64,000 nt of DNA from Basidiobolus meristosporus CBS 931.73 (taxonomy: Eukaryota > Basidiobolomycota > Basidiobolomycetes > Basidiobolales > Basidiobolaceae). Positions 14,973-26,677 of the stretch are shown here, piece after piece. The DNA is taken from NCBI GenBank assembly GCA_002104905.1, contig MCFE01000076.1, positions 118,643 to 182,642 on the forward strand, read 5' to 3'. The notes below the pieces were generated by a model that did not search any database, was not told the origin of the DNA, and worked only from the letters and a program-made list of their open reading frames with translations. Position 1 is the first letter of the stretch; every line of letters starts with the position of its first letter. The position numbers and the translations under genes were made by a program.

Positions 14973-17042
14973 ATGGCTAGCAAGCGCAAGTTTTCTCGGG
15001 ACTTGAGTGTAGAAAGCGGTGAAAAAGTCCATGGAGATCTACAGCTCCATGAAAGAAATGTATATAGGTATAAGCCGCCGAATTTCGAGCAACTGGCAAA
15101 AGGGTATCCAGAATTTGGAAAATAGTAAGAGAAGAGTTTTCCCCAAACCGACAGAACAGAGTAGTGGGCTGACTTCCTTCGTATTATCTAGTGTTACTGT
15201 CAATAAAGGGGTAGGGAGGATTAACTTTCACGATCCAAAAGCAGTCCGGTAATTCGTTTGCGTTGAAATGCTTGGCCGTTGCGTGACCTCTACTCACTCC
15301 ATTCATAGCCAGCTCGCCTACACACTGTTGAAAAAAGACTTTGATTTGGAAGTGGAATTCCCACTAGATAGATTGTGTCCCATGGTAAGAAACGAAGCCC
15401 CCAGCTGTTGTATCTTTGGAAGATAGTTGGCTTGAGGAGCCTGGTATATATTATTTTGTATGCTTGGACCTAATTTCTACCAAGATTCCCAATAGGTACT
15501 ATAGAATGCAACCTGACACCACAGTGAAGTACAACCGTGCCCTAATGGAGCTGTTGGTTTTGCAGACTAAATTACTTGCTCTGGATAGACGATCTATTGC
15601 AGTCAACCAAAATGGATCAAGAAGTCGTTCGAGGGATAGACATGTACGTGACGCCTGTACGCTGGAAACTTTCTACCCGCCAGACCAACCATGCTGACCA
15701 CGTTGCCGCACAGCGGGGTTGGCGCTTCCTGCGTTTATCCATTACTAGGGTGTCGTCTGAACAGAAATTGGCATTTCTTGGGAACAGGTAGGACTCGAAA
15801 CTGGCGCAGGCACGAAGATTGTAGAAACTAAGCAGGCTTTCGTCAGAAATCGATCCACGTTCATTCTCCTATGCCAAGGCGAATGTCGAGAGAAACGGGC
15901 TGTCAGATAGGATACAGCTATTCTTGAATCCCACCTCCAAAACGCTGCCATTGGATGAGGCTGACGGAGATGCAAGGTACGGCTTGGCGCTCCACGAGGT
16001 GCTTCGGCCCAACTGACCCTTTGTTTAGGTTTTCCTTTGCCATGTGTAATCCACCCTTCTACGAAAATTACGAGCAGGTTGAGGCAGGCATCAACACGAA
16101 AAAGCTGAAACCACGCGCGGTAAGCTCGTGTACCTATCTTCGGTGGAGGCTCGGCATCTTAGTCCTCCATATAGGTATGCACCGGTTCTTCGAACGAGTT
16201 GATTACCGAGGGCGGTGAGGCACAGTTCATTTCGACAATGATCTCCGAGAGCCTGGAGCTACTGGACCGAGTAAGGTATCGCGGGTAGGATTCTCTCATT
16301 CATCGCAACATAGATTGATCGCATCCTGTGTGTGCAGCTGGTACACGACGATGGTGGGGCGTAAGGAAACCTTGGATGTCGTGGTTGCCAAACTCAAAAG
16401 CTCCAAGGTAGCTTGGTTCCTGATTTAGAGCCACTTCTTAACACTTACACCTTGCAAATACAGATCAACAACTATGCCATTACCGAGTTCTGCCAAGGAG
16501 TTACAAGACGCTGGGGATTGGCCTGGTCTTTCATGGATCAAAGGCTTAGCAAGGTCGATATGGGATGCATGGATGCTAAATCCAGTCGCGTGGTACTAAA
16601 TTCCCTTCGTTAGGAGATCGCCCAGCCAACATCAAAGCGCCTAAAGAAATTAGCACCGCCCACTACCCAATTCTGCCACACGTATCCACTAGTCCCAATC
16701 GTCTGCCGTAGCTTCCTCAAGGAGCTGATGGACGAACTGCAAGTAGAGTATAGTGCTGACGATGAGACCAAGACCCTTAGCGGTCTGACACGAGTCAATA
16801 CTTGGAGTCGATCAGCCAGACGTCTTCGTCAAAGGGGCGAATTGATGCCGGTAGCGACGGAAAACATTTTGTTCGAGTTCGAGAGCAAAGTCGACCCAGG
16901 GGAAAAGCCAGGAACTGCCTGTGTCATATTCACGTGGGTTAGGGGAGAGAGTAGAGACCTGTTCGAGTCCTTTCATAGCCACATCAAGAAGCGTATAGAA
17001 ACATACACCAATGGGTTGTCTGTAGAGCGCCAAGATAAATAA
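14973..17042 (+). CDS. METTL16-type U6 snRNA m6A methyltransferase, with an 11-nt microexon
   Basis: Twelve exons join in phase to 452 aa: 14973-15124, 15192-15248, 15309-15384, 15485-15495, 15566-15643, 15714-15787, 15847-15976, 16029-16119, 16175-16275, 16338-16407, 16464-16553 and 16614-17042. Family blocks appear in order: YKPPNFEQLAKGYPEF, INFHDPKAVR, LNYLLWIDDLL, the SAM loop GIDIGVGASCVYPLL, the catalytic NPPFYENY, ELITEGGEAQFIS, WYTTMVGRKETL and TEFCQGVTRRWGLAWSF. METTL16 methylates the ACAGAGA box of U6 snRNA in the nucleus; it is found in fission yeast but not in budding yeast. Residues IPN of IPNRLNY come from an 11-nt exon (15485-15495), needed to keep phase. The C-terminal 140 residues are less conserved. 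Confidence 0.9.
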
Positions 17043-18058
17043 CGAGTCCTGGCTAGGCACCGTTTGGCATAGTTGGTTTATTAAACTGTTTCAAAACCAT
17101 GGATTTCTCTTTAGGCTCAGTGAATTGTTCGAGTAATTGACTAGGGTGAAGAAAGTGCCAATTGCTTCCTAAACAGCCGTCGGCTCAGCTACCGGCCCAG
17201 ATGATGCTACTTCCATGATGGTGCGGTTCTCCCCAACTTATACTACATCAGCTATCACAACTGTTACTGTTGTGTTTGGCACACTTATACGCCCACAAAG
17301 CATGGGAACACATATATTTAAAGCGACTCACACCTCAGTAGATCGTAGAAGCCCATTTGATACCGTCGGGGTGCATTTACCAAGGATATTTTCTGAAGCA
17401 TTTGTTACAACAACCGCCCATATCTACTCAATAAGAACCAGGCTATAGGTTCATCTTACTATTACCTCGAAGCTTCTCCCGCACACGCATGCGAAAGCAT
17501 ATGTTAAAAGGATGGTTTCGAAGCGGTCAAAATGGGCCGAATAATTGACGGCACTATTCGGGCGAGTATGGAATCAGGATTGTCTACTAGGTCGGGAGCA
17601 CTAACTACTGAGCACTGTATGTATGCTTGTGCTTACTGCAGCATTCGTTGCATACATGGAGCTCGTTTAATAACCCTAAGTATGGCCCAGAAGAAATCAT
17701 TGTTCTCTTGGAATCATGGCTGAATTTCTAGCGAATACCATATTAATAAATATGCCAGGACCAAATATTGCCTGCACCTTGCTCAATAGGCCACTTCAAA
17801 AATCCCAATCCTACACAGCTGTGTGGCCAATCAATCGTGATATATAAGGCATGGTCGCCATTATACCAGAAATTAGGGAGATTTTTGGAACGTCCTATTG
17901 AATCCCGAGTAGCAAATGGGATTTGGGTGATTTGAGAAATGGTGGTTTTTAAGTTGAAATCAGTCTGATAATAGGTTTCTTCCTTTTCAACCATCCTTTG
18001 GTGTTGGATATCGTATCGTTTCTCTTCGGTCACCCATCCAATTAAAGTTATTTAGAAA
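17043..18058. other. Intergenic, no gene seen
   Basis: About 1 kb with scattered short frames without family resemblance or splice support. A TATATAA at about 17839-17845 is about 215 bp upstream of RPL12. Confidence 0.55.
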
Positions 18059-18672
18059 ATGCCCCCAAAGGCCGATCCCAACGAAGTTAAGATCAGTAAG
18101 TACCGCCGTTTGTCAGTCTTCGCGAACCGCCGTTAACCAGTCTACAGTCTACCTCAGAGCCACTGGTGGTGAAGTTGGTGCTTCTTCCGCTCTTGCTCCC
18201 AAGATTGGTCCCCTTGGTTTGTCTCCCAAGAAGGTTGGTGAAGATATCGCCAAGGCTACCCAAGAATGGAAGGGTCTTCGTATCACCGTTCAATTGACCA
18301 TCCAAAATCGCCAAGCCGCTGTCTCCGTTGTTCCCTCAGCTTCTTCCTTGGTCATCCGTGCCCTCAAGGAGCCCATCCGCGACCGCAAGAAGGAGAAGAA
18401 CATCAAGCACTCCGGAAACATCACCTTGGATGATGTCATTGAGATCGCCAGAACCATGCGCTACAAGTCCTTGGCTCGTGAGTTGAGCGGTACCGTCAAG
18501 GAAATCCTTGGCACCTGCTTCTCTGTTGGCTGCACCGTTGATGGTCAGAACCCCAAGGATCTCACCGACGCCATTGATGCTGGTGAAGTTGAAATTCCCG
18601 TAAGTTGACAAACCAGATACACCACACAGTCACCCGACGCTAACCACGGAATTTGTCCCATAGGAAAACTAA
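18059..18672 (+). CDS. RPL12: 60S ribosomal protein L12 (uL11)
   Basis: Three exons (18059-18095, 18148-18599, 18664-18672) give 165 aa, exactly the usual eukaryotic length. The last exon encodes only Glu-Asn-stop. The start [20 protein letters not shown] and the stretch [20 protein letters not shown] are nearly universal. The protein binds 25S rRNA at the base of the P-stalk and supports recruitment of translational GTPases. Codon use is strongly biased to C/G third positions (AAG, ATC, TCC), unlike most neighbours, as expected for a highly expressed gene. Poly(A)-signal-like AATAAA motifs follow at about 18713-18725. Confidence 0.98.
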
Positions 18673-18950
18673 ATGTCGAGGATGCGTCCCCGAATGAGGA
18701 GAATTCGTTGATAATAAACAATAAATTTGGTTTCCAAGTCACACGTCCCGTCTATGCATTTTCTTGTTCACAATCGGATTTGGCCGAATCACCCATGGAT
18801 CGTGTAGTCGGGTTGATTTTTTTTCTTGATTAATAAATTAGGTAAATCAAATTAGCGAGTTGACCGCCATTTATCTGGCGTTCCATTTGATATGAAGTGA
18901 ATCAATTTTTCTAGTCTTTGCATTGCGCGTACTCCGCAGAAAGCCACCCC

Positions 18951-19605
18951 ATGACGAGTACTTCCCAACCAAAACCACAGGTATTTGTAGTCACGCTTAG
19001 CAGACAGAGGCCATCGGTCTAATCCAAGAACAACACAGTCCAAGAAAGCCACTCTTGATAAGCTTCGTGAGGCAGAGAAAGAGCTTCAAGAGTACCTTGA
19101 GCGCAAGAAACATGTGGACCGTAAACTGGTACTTTCATTAGGTGTTATTGTCTGTTTTGTACGCCCGTTAAGCTCCTGCACCTGTAGACGGATATAGAGG
19201 TCAAGATCTATCGGATGGAGGACAACTACCTTGAAGCAACGGCCCAAAGCGGTAACGTGATCCAAGGCTTCGACAACTACCTTAGCACAAGAAGCGAAAA
19301 AAAGCGAGTCAAGACTAGCGAATCTCAGCGGATCTTCACCAAATCCTCGACCACATCGTATAAGGTACGCTTTGCTTAGAACCACCCTAGTCACCTATTC
19401 GCTAACATCCCCTCATAAGGCGATCGAGACCATCGAAGATGAAGACTCCAGCATGGGTGAACGATCCAGAAGTGTCACTCCCCAACATATGAAGTCCATA
19501 CAACGCACATACAAGAAGAAGAAGTATTCGTTGGAGACGCCCAAGAACCAGAAAAAAATCCGGTTCTCGCTAAGCAAAGATACGGAGGAAGAGTTAGATA
19601 TATGA
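18951..19605 (+). CDS. EAF6: EAF6, histone acetyltransferase complex subunit
   Basis: Four exons (18951-18980, 19039-19128, 19188-19364, 19420-19605) give 160 aa. The N-terminal half is the Eaf6 coiled coil (LDKLREAEKELQEYLERKK), followed by the family block DIEVKIYRMEDNYLEA, then GNVIQGFDNYLS. Eaf6 is a small scaffold of the NuA4 and NuA3 acetyltransferase complexes (ING-MOZ/MORF in animals), acting in the nucleus. The C-terminal 60 residues are basic and Ser-rich. The last intron uses the less common acceptor AAG. It lies 279 bp downstream of RPL12 on the same strand. Confidence 0.92.
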
Positions 19606-20675
19606 ACAGCTCTCAGCATGGTTGTATACATATGTCTATCTTGTATAACCAGCTTCAGCCAGAACAAAATCGCCGTCGTTTTCCATGTAATTCTATGTTG
19701 GAGGCTGTATCTATTCACCACTCACTAGTCGTTAATATCCCATTAAATGTATTTTTACCACCATGCCTAAGAATGCTACATATTCCCAAGGCATTTTGCT
19801 TGCCAACACAAACATTTGCTACTGCATTCACGCCATCAACCTCACACATGGGCTGATCCTCCAAACAATTACACCAGTACCCGGTGAAATGAAAACGGGG
19901 ATGGATTGACGTAAAAAAAAATTCTCGAATATTCACGTCCGCCCTAGTGGATGGTATAAAAGCACAAACTTAGCCCCAAGCGGGGTAAACACATACGTTC
20001 CAATAAATCCCATTTTCCACACACACACACATACACACCGTTGCCCGTTTCACTTTGATTGCCCCAAGACGCGCATAAAGGCAGGGATCCATGAACTAGT
20101 TATTTCATGTTGGTCCAGAGTTTTTAGTAAACTACAGCGCTAGAGTAAGTACTTGATGAAAGAACACATCTGGGCCTAGCGCCCCGATGCCTTTTTTTCT
20201 ACTCATGAGACGATTTTCGGTGTATTGGAATCTAAGCTGCCATGTGTTAGAGTATATGAGCGGTTTATCCCAAACATACATTTCTACTGGTAGGTTCCAC
20301 CTATTCTTCCCCCTCCTTACCATCATTGCTTCTACTAGCACATGTTAGTATCTGTAAACAGTAATAAAGCGCTGGTCAATTCGTGAAAAGGGTGATTAAT
20401 AATCAGAGATTGAAGTAAATGGCGGCGAAAGAAGTCATGAAGCCAGGTTGGGTGATATGGGCGCATATGGCGAGGGTGAGAGTTCAAAGGTAGCCGCACT
20501 ACCGATCAGTGGGAGGTTTTCTTATCCACGTGAAAACCTGGATGCCATTTAAACTAGTTGGCAAATTAGGATTAGATGCATGTTTCGATTTAAACGAGCA
20601 TCGCATTCAGCCAAGCTCACCTATTAATTGCTAAGCATCAAATTTCAGTCGACTGAATACAACTTCTTAAATACC
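19606..20675. other. Intergenic with a TATA box and a CA microsatellite
   Basis: A strong TATAAAAG sits at about 19955-19962 on the + strand, but no convincing ORF follows before the eIF4A3 gene. A short (CA)n run with one TA interruption occupies about 20020-20039. The TATA box could serve a non-coding transcript or a long-leader eIF4A3 mRNA. Confidence 0.45.
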
Positions 20676-22010
20676 ATGGCCTTCGACCGTAAAGTAGATG
20701 AGAAGCTCAATTTCGAGACCAGCGAAGATGTCAAGGTGGTCTCCACCTTCGATCAACTAGGGCTAAAGGAGGATCTCCTACGTGGCATATATGCTTACAG
20801 TAAGTTACCGGCAATTTTATGTCTTTTGGGTTTACCCCTCACTATTGGTCTCACCTCGTCTGACGCCATCCCACCTAGACTTTGAGAAGCCTTCTGCCAT
20901 TCAGCAACGTGCCATCGCACCGATCATGAAAGGTCGTGATGTTATTGCTCAGGCACAATCGGGTACTGGTAAAACGGCCACTTTCTCCATTTCGATCCTG
21001 CAAACCGTAGACACCTCGGTCCGTGAAACACAGGCCCTCGTACTTTCACCTACTCGTGAACTTGCCACGCAGATCCAGAATGTAGTCTTAGCTCTGGGCG
21101 ATTATATGAACGTACAATGCCACGCCTGCATCGGTGGTACCAGCATTGGAGAAGATATCCGCAAGCTTGACTATGGACAGCACGTGGTGTCTGGTACTCC
21201 AGGAAGAGTTTATGATATGATTCGCAGGCGTAACCTGCGTACACGTAATATCAAAATGCTTATCCTGGATGAGGCAGATGAACTTCTTAATCGAGGTTTC
21301 AAAGATCAAATATATGATGTCTACCGGTATCTGCCACCTTCTACCCAAGTCGTCCTACTCAGCGCCACACTCCCACACGATGTACTTGAGCTTACCACCA
21401 AATTCATGACCGACCCCATTCGTATCCTTGTCAAGCGCGATGAGCTCACCCTCGAAGGGATCAAGCAGTTCTTCGTAGCCGTGGAGAAGGAGGAGTGGAA
21501 GTTCGACACGCTCTGTGATCTATATGATACGCTGACCATTACACAGGCAGTAATCTTCTGCAATACCCGGAGAAAGGTCGATTGGTTAACCGAGAAGATG
21601 CGAGAGGCCAACTTTACAGTGTCGTCGATGCACGGAGAGATGCCACAAAAGGAAAGAGATTCCATCATGCAGGAGTTTAGACAGGGCGCCAGCCGTGTAC
21701 TAATCACCACCGATGTGTGGGCTCGTGGGATTGATGTTCAGCAAGTCTCGTTGGTGATAAACTACGACTTGCCCTCCAATCGAGAAAACTACATTCATCG
21801 GTAAGTCCATCTAGGTCCCCAATGTGGATGGGATCGAGAGTGCTAACCCATTATTTTCTGTGCAGCATCGGGCGTTCCGGTCGGTTCGGTCGTAAGGGAG
21901 TCGCCATCAACTTCGTCAAGAACGATGATGTTAAAATCCTACGTGATATCGAGCAATACTACAGCACACAAATCGATGAAATGCCCATGAACGTCACCGA
22001 TTTGATTTGA
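20676..22010 (+). CDS. FAL1: eIF4A3, DEAD-box helicase of the exon junction complex
   Basis: Three exons (20676-20799, 20879-21800, 21866-22010) give 396 aa, close to the usual length. All DEAD-box motifs are present in order: Q motif ([10 protein letters not shown]), I AQSGTGKT, Ia PTRELA, Ib TPGRV, II DEAD, III SAT, then [15 protein letters not shown] and [12 protein letters not shown]. The [12 protein letters not shown] form and the end [21 protein letters not shown]...DLI identify the eIF4A3 branch (Fal1 in yeast) and not eIF4A1/2. It clamps RNA in the exon junction complex and also acts in pre-rRNA processing; it is mainly nuclear. A full EJC role is plausible in this intron-rich genome. 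The stop is TGA, which shows that TGA terminates in this organism. Confidence 0.96.
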
Positions 22011-22661
22011 TTCGATGTGATTTAATGTAATCTAATTTGGTTCCGAGGGCTTTGTATGCAGTGGCAGTGTAAACACATCTGGTTGTATCTTTTCGCCACC
22101 ATTTCTCCAAGCGGCTCGTGCTATCCATGTGATGGGGATTTCGATGTCTCATAGGAGTCTGGCCAGGCTGGAGCTGGGTTTAGCAGTTGCAATCAATAAA
22201 TTCGGACCGTCAAACAATCCCCATCACCGTTTCATATTCTAGCACCATTGCTTCGAGTATGAGTAAAGGCAATCACGCGCATACTATATAGAGTAGATCT
22301 ACACTGAGTCATGAAAGCCCAAGTGAGCACTGATGGGCCTTGCTCCCATAGCCCTTATTGCATTTCACTAGGGGGCTTCAACAGAACCAATAGGCTATTT
22401 TATCCTCAGATAGCCGGATATGGTAATTGAGCTGGATGTGGAGTGGGTAGAAATGCATTATTATCTCCTATTTCTTGTCTCAGTACTACACCAAGGGGCA
22501 TCAGATGTGAGGGGTATCCGAGATGATAAAGATACCACGGTGGGTGGAAGGCAGCCCAATGTATCAGGACAAAATATTTATTGGATTAGCTTTGCGCACT
22601 TGAGATCTGTTCACATCGCCTTTATTCCTTCCACTCGTGCCACTTCATACTTGCTTCGATC
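22011..22661. other. Intergenic, no gene seen
   Basis: Contains the eIF4A3 3' end and the promoter of the GT13 gene. No RNA gene, repeat or credible coding exon was seen. Confidence 0.55.
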
Positions 22662-23845
22662 ATGTCCTGGCCTGTTCACCTACCTCGTCGCTTTCGGACG
22701 ACCAATTTCATCTGTCTCACACTGCTGGTGCTGCTCTCCTTCCTATTCATACTGACTCTGACGATAACTAGCTACAACACCTATTGCCACGACGCCAGCG
22801 TCAAAGGGGTTATGACAGGCCTGAGGAAGAATTACTGGAAAGAAGGAGAGATCGATTTTCTACCCATTTTGATGCCAGTGTGCGACCGACCGGAATACCT
22901 CAAAGAGGTCCTGGATGCCCTGGCCAAGAACCATGACATCGACAAGGTAATGATTCAAGAGCACGAAACAATCTTCACTGATATTGACCATCCTCCATGC
23001 CCAGACTGTGCTAGTCGTATCTCAGGACGGGAATAACAAAGAGGTGGAGGCACTCATCAACAATGTTACCCTTCCATCGCGTGTGGTCCACTTGCGCCAT
23101 ATTCGTCCATACCTTTCTATTCCCTCCTACATCCACACTAACGAGTACGCCACCGCAGCCAACGTCAAATTTCTGTTGGAATTCGCTTTTGATTACTTGA
23201 AGGTAAGTGTATGGAGTGCCGCGAGACTACTGTGATCGCCAGCCTAACCAGTCGGGATCCCTAGGCCCCTGGAGCGATTGTACTTGAGAGTGATCTCAAA
23301 CCATCAGTTGATATGTACAATTACTTCAACTGGGCGTTCCAGAAGATTCTAAAGAATCCTCGTTACAGCCACGTTCTAAATATCAATAGCTTCAATATGG
23401 ACTCCCGGGAGGATTCCGATCCATACACCCTAACTCCAGCGGAGTTCACCGTATGGGGATGGTGCACTGCTGCTGACAGGTGGCCGCTCCTGAAAGAGAA
23501 GTGGACGAAATTTGGTAACTGGGATATCAACGTTCAGGAGAACATCAGAATTCCACACCGTATGGTCAGCATGACTCCACTTCTGGCTAGGGTTAAGAAC
23601 ATTGGCAGAATTGTAAGTGCCTTTCACTGAGGTGATTCGCGTGTCTTGAAGCTAATCATTTTCCCAACAAGGGGATCAATTTTGACATATCTGAAGAGGA
23701 TTTCTACGAGTGGGACGAAGTATACATCAATACAAACCGGGCCATTTCTTTCGATGGTCAAGAGCCCAGGATTGTCAACACCAATCTTACTGCCAAGGCT
23801 GTCGAGAACTTTGATAATCAGGGATTCATGGGAGTATTTAATTAG
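22662..23845 (+). CDS. GT13 family N-acetylglucosaminyltransferase (MGAT1/POMGNT1-like)
   Basis: Four exons (22662-22946, 23005-23202, 23265-23612, 23672-23845) give 334 aa. It is a type II membrane protein: residues 15-38 form a Leu/Thr-rich anchor after a short basic cytoplasmic tail, so Golgi lumen location is likely. The GT-A core shows LPILMPVCDRPEYLKEVLDAL, VLVVSQDG, the nucleotide/metal site VLESDLKPS (EDD in animal GnT-I, ESD here), and EFTVWGWCTAADRWPLLKEKW. Family members transfer GlcNAc from UDP-GlcNAc, to the Man5 N-glycan core or to O-mannose. It is about 110 residues shorter than mammalian GnT-I and ends soon after the catalytic core. GT13 enzymes are rare in fungi and absent from yeasts. 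The exact acceptor cannot be read from the sequence. Confidence 0.85.
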
Positions 23846-23986
23846 TGAAACCAACCCAGCTTAGTGTACTTTGTTTACTCTAGTCTTTGAAAGCTCACGA
23901 GAATCCAGTTAGACTGATGAAATGATACATATCTGACGCAAGTGACGACTCGTACCGAGCGGGATAACCCATAGATAGAAACATCC

Positions 23987-25141
23987 TTAATGTGTTAAAG
24001 CACTACCCTCCCAGTTGACCAAGATACCAAATAAACAAAAGCTGCTATAATATACACTCCAACCACGGTTCTCATTTAACCCCTTCACACCTCCTGACTG
24101 CTCAGCCGATTTGCCGTGTGTTTTCTCAGCGACTGGAATATAGGTGACTCCATTGAGTTCGGCTACTACCTGCAATATGTTTCCCACATCGTAGAAATCA
24201 ACCGCGAGGAAGTTGGCGGTTCGATTCCTCTCCTCCCTGCATTGTATGGCATGATTTTGCAGCTGCTCTCCATTGGTCAAGGTAGCATGGCTTGCTGCGG
24301 GTATGTTGATGTTGCTCTCACCAATGTTAAGCTGAGTAAATACGAAATGATTGATTAGATACATCGCGGAATTTGACTCCTTCGGCCGATCCACGTCGCA
24401 GTTGTATGATGAATTAACTGGTATTGTGTAGGTTGTTTCCCACAAGAAATCATACTCTTCTAGAAGCCTACGATAGACCGATTCGGTTTCAGCCCAAGTG
24501 GCGTGTGATTCGAGCAGGTTATCAGGATCTACTTACCATGGCCATTTGGGGGCGACACTCCTATCAATAAAGACAACTAGTCTGGTATTGTTTCTGATCA
24601 TCTCCTCCAACGTGGGCCATTCCTCATCGACCTTCTGGGCCTTGGCGAAGCGAAGTAGCCCAGAGCTTTCAAAAACCTTCTTGATCGCATCCCCGTCCAC
24701 TTGGGCGAAGTTTTCTAAAAAGAGGGTGATCACTTCGAACGGGTTTGTGTCAAGGAAATCTTTGATGGCCACTAGCGTGTCCAGAAGCGGCCCAGCATCC
24801 AAAAAGCCACAATCTCCATGGCAGAGTTCTACAGCGTTACTACTTTTGGTAGAGATATGTAAATCCAACATTAGCCCGCGGATACCATCCTGGAGTTGGT
24901 TCACAATGGGCTTGTTCTGGTTGCCGGCAGGGCTGGGGGTTAGTGCGAATGAGTTGTGGGTTACCGCGGTTGAGACTTTCCCGTAGCTGCGCTGGCACAA
25001 TTCCTTGTATCCATTACAGGTGATTAGCTCCAAGTGGTTATGGAATGCTGTGTTATTTACAGGCACTGGGGCGTCCTGGTGAGAAATACTGAAGTGATTC
25101 AGTAAAGCAAGACTCGTCAAGATGTGGATTGGGATATGCAT
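23987..25141 (-). CDS. Secreted PLC-like phosphodiesterase (PI-PLC X-type TIM barrel)
   Basis: Two exons on the complement (25141-24537, 24467-23987) give 361 aa. A signal peptide covers about residues 1-22 (IPIHILTSLALLNHFSI). The X-domain hallmarks are present: THNSF with the first catalytic His, QLQDGIRGLMLDLH, and LCHGDC with the second His, followed by FLDTNPFEVITLFLEN. Several N-x-S/T sites fit secretion. These fungal proteins resemble bacterial PI-PLC and PLCXD proteins, lack PH and C2 domains, and cleave phosphoinositides or related phosphodiesters; the exact substrate is unknown. Translation was begun at the ATG at 25141. A TATATAT lies 40 bp upstream. It is convergent with the GT13 gene, 141 bp apart. 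Confidence 0.88.
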
Positions 25142-25180
25142 CACCTCAACGACTGCTCTGGTCGCTATCTCTACTGATCA

Positions 25181-25187
25181 TATATAT
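25181..25187 (-). promoter_or_regulatory. TATA-like element of the PLC-like gene
   Basis: TATATAT about 40 bp upstream of the ATG at 25141. Position and base composition fit a core promoter; no initiator is recognisable. Confidence 0.35.
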
Positions 25188-25834
25188 TCTCTTTCCGCCT
25201 AAGCTAGCCGGCTCTTGAACTTGGAGGTGGTTGTTGATTCAGCTGCACTGTCAACACCACAGACAGCGAATAACACTCGAACAAGTCGAGCCCAACACTG
25301 GGAGCACGTAGTCAACCTAGTCAAACGATTGGACACAGAAATAACACAGCTAGCAGTAAAGTATAGAAAATATCTCTAAGCCATTCACGCAAACCCTCAC
25401 TAACTCTGTATGAGGTTGGGATTTCATAGATTGATGCAATCAAATGCATGCCAGGTGTTGGCGGCGAGCTCATGCTCTAAAAACAGTCTTACAATTTCTG
25501 GTGTTTATTCCACTCGATACTGATTACTTGGAAGTAGAACTATGCTATATTTGATGTTTGAAGGCACAGCTGTAATGAATGGTTAGACCATAGGTGGACA
25601 GTGAACTTGAAACATCTATCTATTATATCAACACTTCACCTGATCCTCATACTATGGACTGGGGTGTGAACGATTGTATATGATAGGATTGTATTCGATT
25701 ACAACTGGATAAATAATGCTATTTGGAAATAATGGAGCGATTGCTCATAACCCATTGGGCTGATGATCGGATTCAATCGTTGCCGGCACCAATGGAGGGA
25801 TCCCTCTCACACGGGCTTAGGCAGGAAGGATGGG
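25188..25834. other. Intergenic, no gene seen
   Basis: Upstream region of the PLC-like gene and downstream region of the Hsp20 gene. Only short frames without family resemblance. Confidence 0.55.
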
Positions 25835-26509
25835 CTATTTGGCCATGCTCTCAATCGAAATCTTCTTGGCAAGTGGCTTATGAAGACTCACCTTCGGCAC
25901 ATGGATAAGGAGGATTCCGTTCTCATAGACTGCTCTAACATCCTCCACCTCCACTTTCACCGGAAACACGAACGCTCTTTGGAAGCGTGTCTGGTTGCTT
26001 CTGTCGGTATCGAACATGAATTCGGTAGTAACCCCCGAACGAGTCATCTCGTTATGCATAGCACTTGCAGGATTCTCAATGCCAAGAAAAGCGTCCACTA
26101 TGTTGCCCCGACGTTTGACTACCCCGTAGACTACCATCGTTGTTTCATCCACAAATTCCAGGCTGATGTCCTTCTTCTGAACTCCAGGAAGCTCCACTTG
26201 AATCAAATAGGAGTTACTGTTCTCTACAAACACCAAACAAGTCAGTTCAGATGCTACCACGCACTGTATACACCCCTTATAAATACCAGATAACTCCACT
26301 GCAGGCTTCAAATGATTTTCGGGTTCAACCTCCGGCTCAATGGGTCGCAGAATCGTTGGTCTGGTGAGATGGATTGAATGGTAGTTCGCCACTGGCCGGT
26401 AATGCGTGTGTCCAGCCCTTCTTTGAGCGGTCGCTGACAGTGGCTCATCCAGGATAGCAACTGCGTGGCGAACGCCGGGGACAACGGAAGAGAACACACG
26501 AGAAAACAT
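25835..26509 (-). CDS. Small heat shock protein (Hsp20/alpha-crystallin)
   Basis: Two exons on the complement (26509-26287, 26223-25835) give 203 aa. The alpha-crystallin domain spans about residues 75-190: YLIQVELPGVQKKDISLEF at its start, TRFQRAFVFPVKVEVEDVRAVYENGILLIHVPK at its end (the A-x-x-x-NGxL motif). sHsps bind unfolding proteins without ATP. The first 60 residues are basic with few acidic residues (MFSRVFSSVVPGVRH), so a mitochondrial presequence is possible. A 25-residue insertion lies between the beta5 and beta7 strands. A 27-nt GT..AG segment near the end is in frame and was left in as coding. A TATA-rich element and a TTCnnGAA pair lie upstream, consistent with heat-shock control. 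Confidence 0.9.
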   Translation of the reverse strand: MFSRVFSSVVPGVRHAVAILDEPLSATAQRRAGHTHYRPVANYHSIHLTRPTILRPIEPEVEPENHLKPAVELSGIYKGCIQCVVASELTCLVFVENSNSYLIQVELPGVQKKDISLEFVDETTMVVYGVVKRRGNIVDAFLGIENPASAMHNEMTRSGVTTEFMFDTDRSNQTRFQRAFVFPVKVEVEDVRAVYENGILLIHVPKVSLHKPLAKKISIESMAK

Positions 26510-26610
26510 ACTTATGATTTGACTGGTTAGGAAAAACGTAACAAAGTTGGGCTACCAAGATGACCAATATCTAGCCTCATTCCACGATGAGCTTCGGCTG
26601 GACCATCGCT

Positions 26611-26668
26611 TTTAAATATATATCTTTTGGGGGCCGGGTTTACCTGGTCCTTGGTATATTCCCGAAGC
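26611..26668 (-). promoter_or_regulatory. Putative Hsp20 promoter: TATA-rich element and heat shock element
   Basis: A TATATATTTAAAA run on the minus strand (26611-26624) is about 100 bp upstream of the Hsp20 ATG. An inverted TTCCCGAA (26659-26666), the minimal head-to-head nTTCnnGAAn unit bound by Hsf1, lies about 40 bp further up, with another GAA near 26677. Family context supports it; no binding data. Confidence 0.4.
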
Positions 26669-26677
26669 AAATTAAAG

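Noticed and set aside
24226-24237. Perfect Pol III B-box-like GGTTCGATTCC on the + strand
   Set aside because: It lies inside the coding exon of the PLC-like gene, with no A box or tRNA fold around it; chance match.
25862-25888. Possible 27-nt intron near the end of the Hsp20 gene
   Set aside because: In frame either way and far shorter than normal introns; leaving it in gives an ordinary C-terminus.
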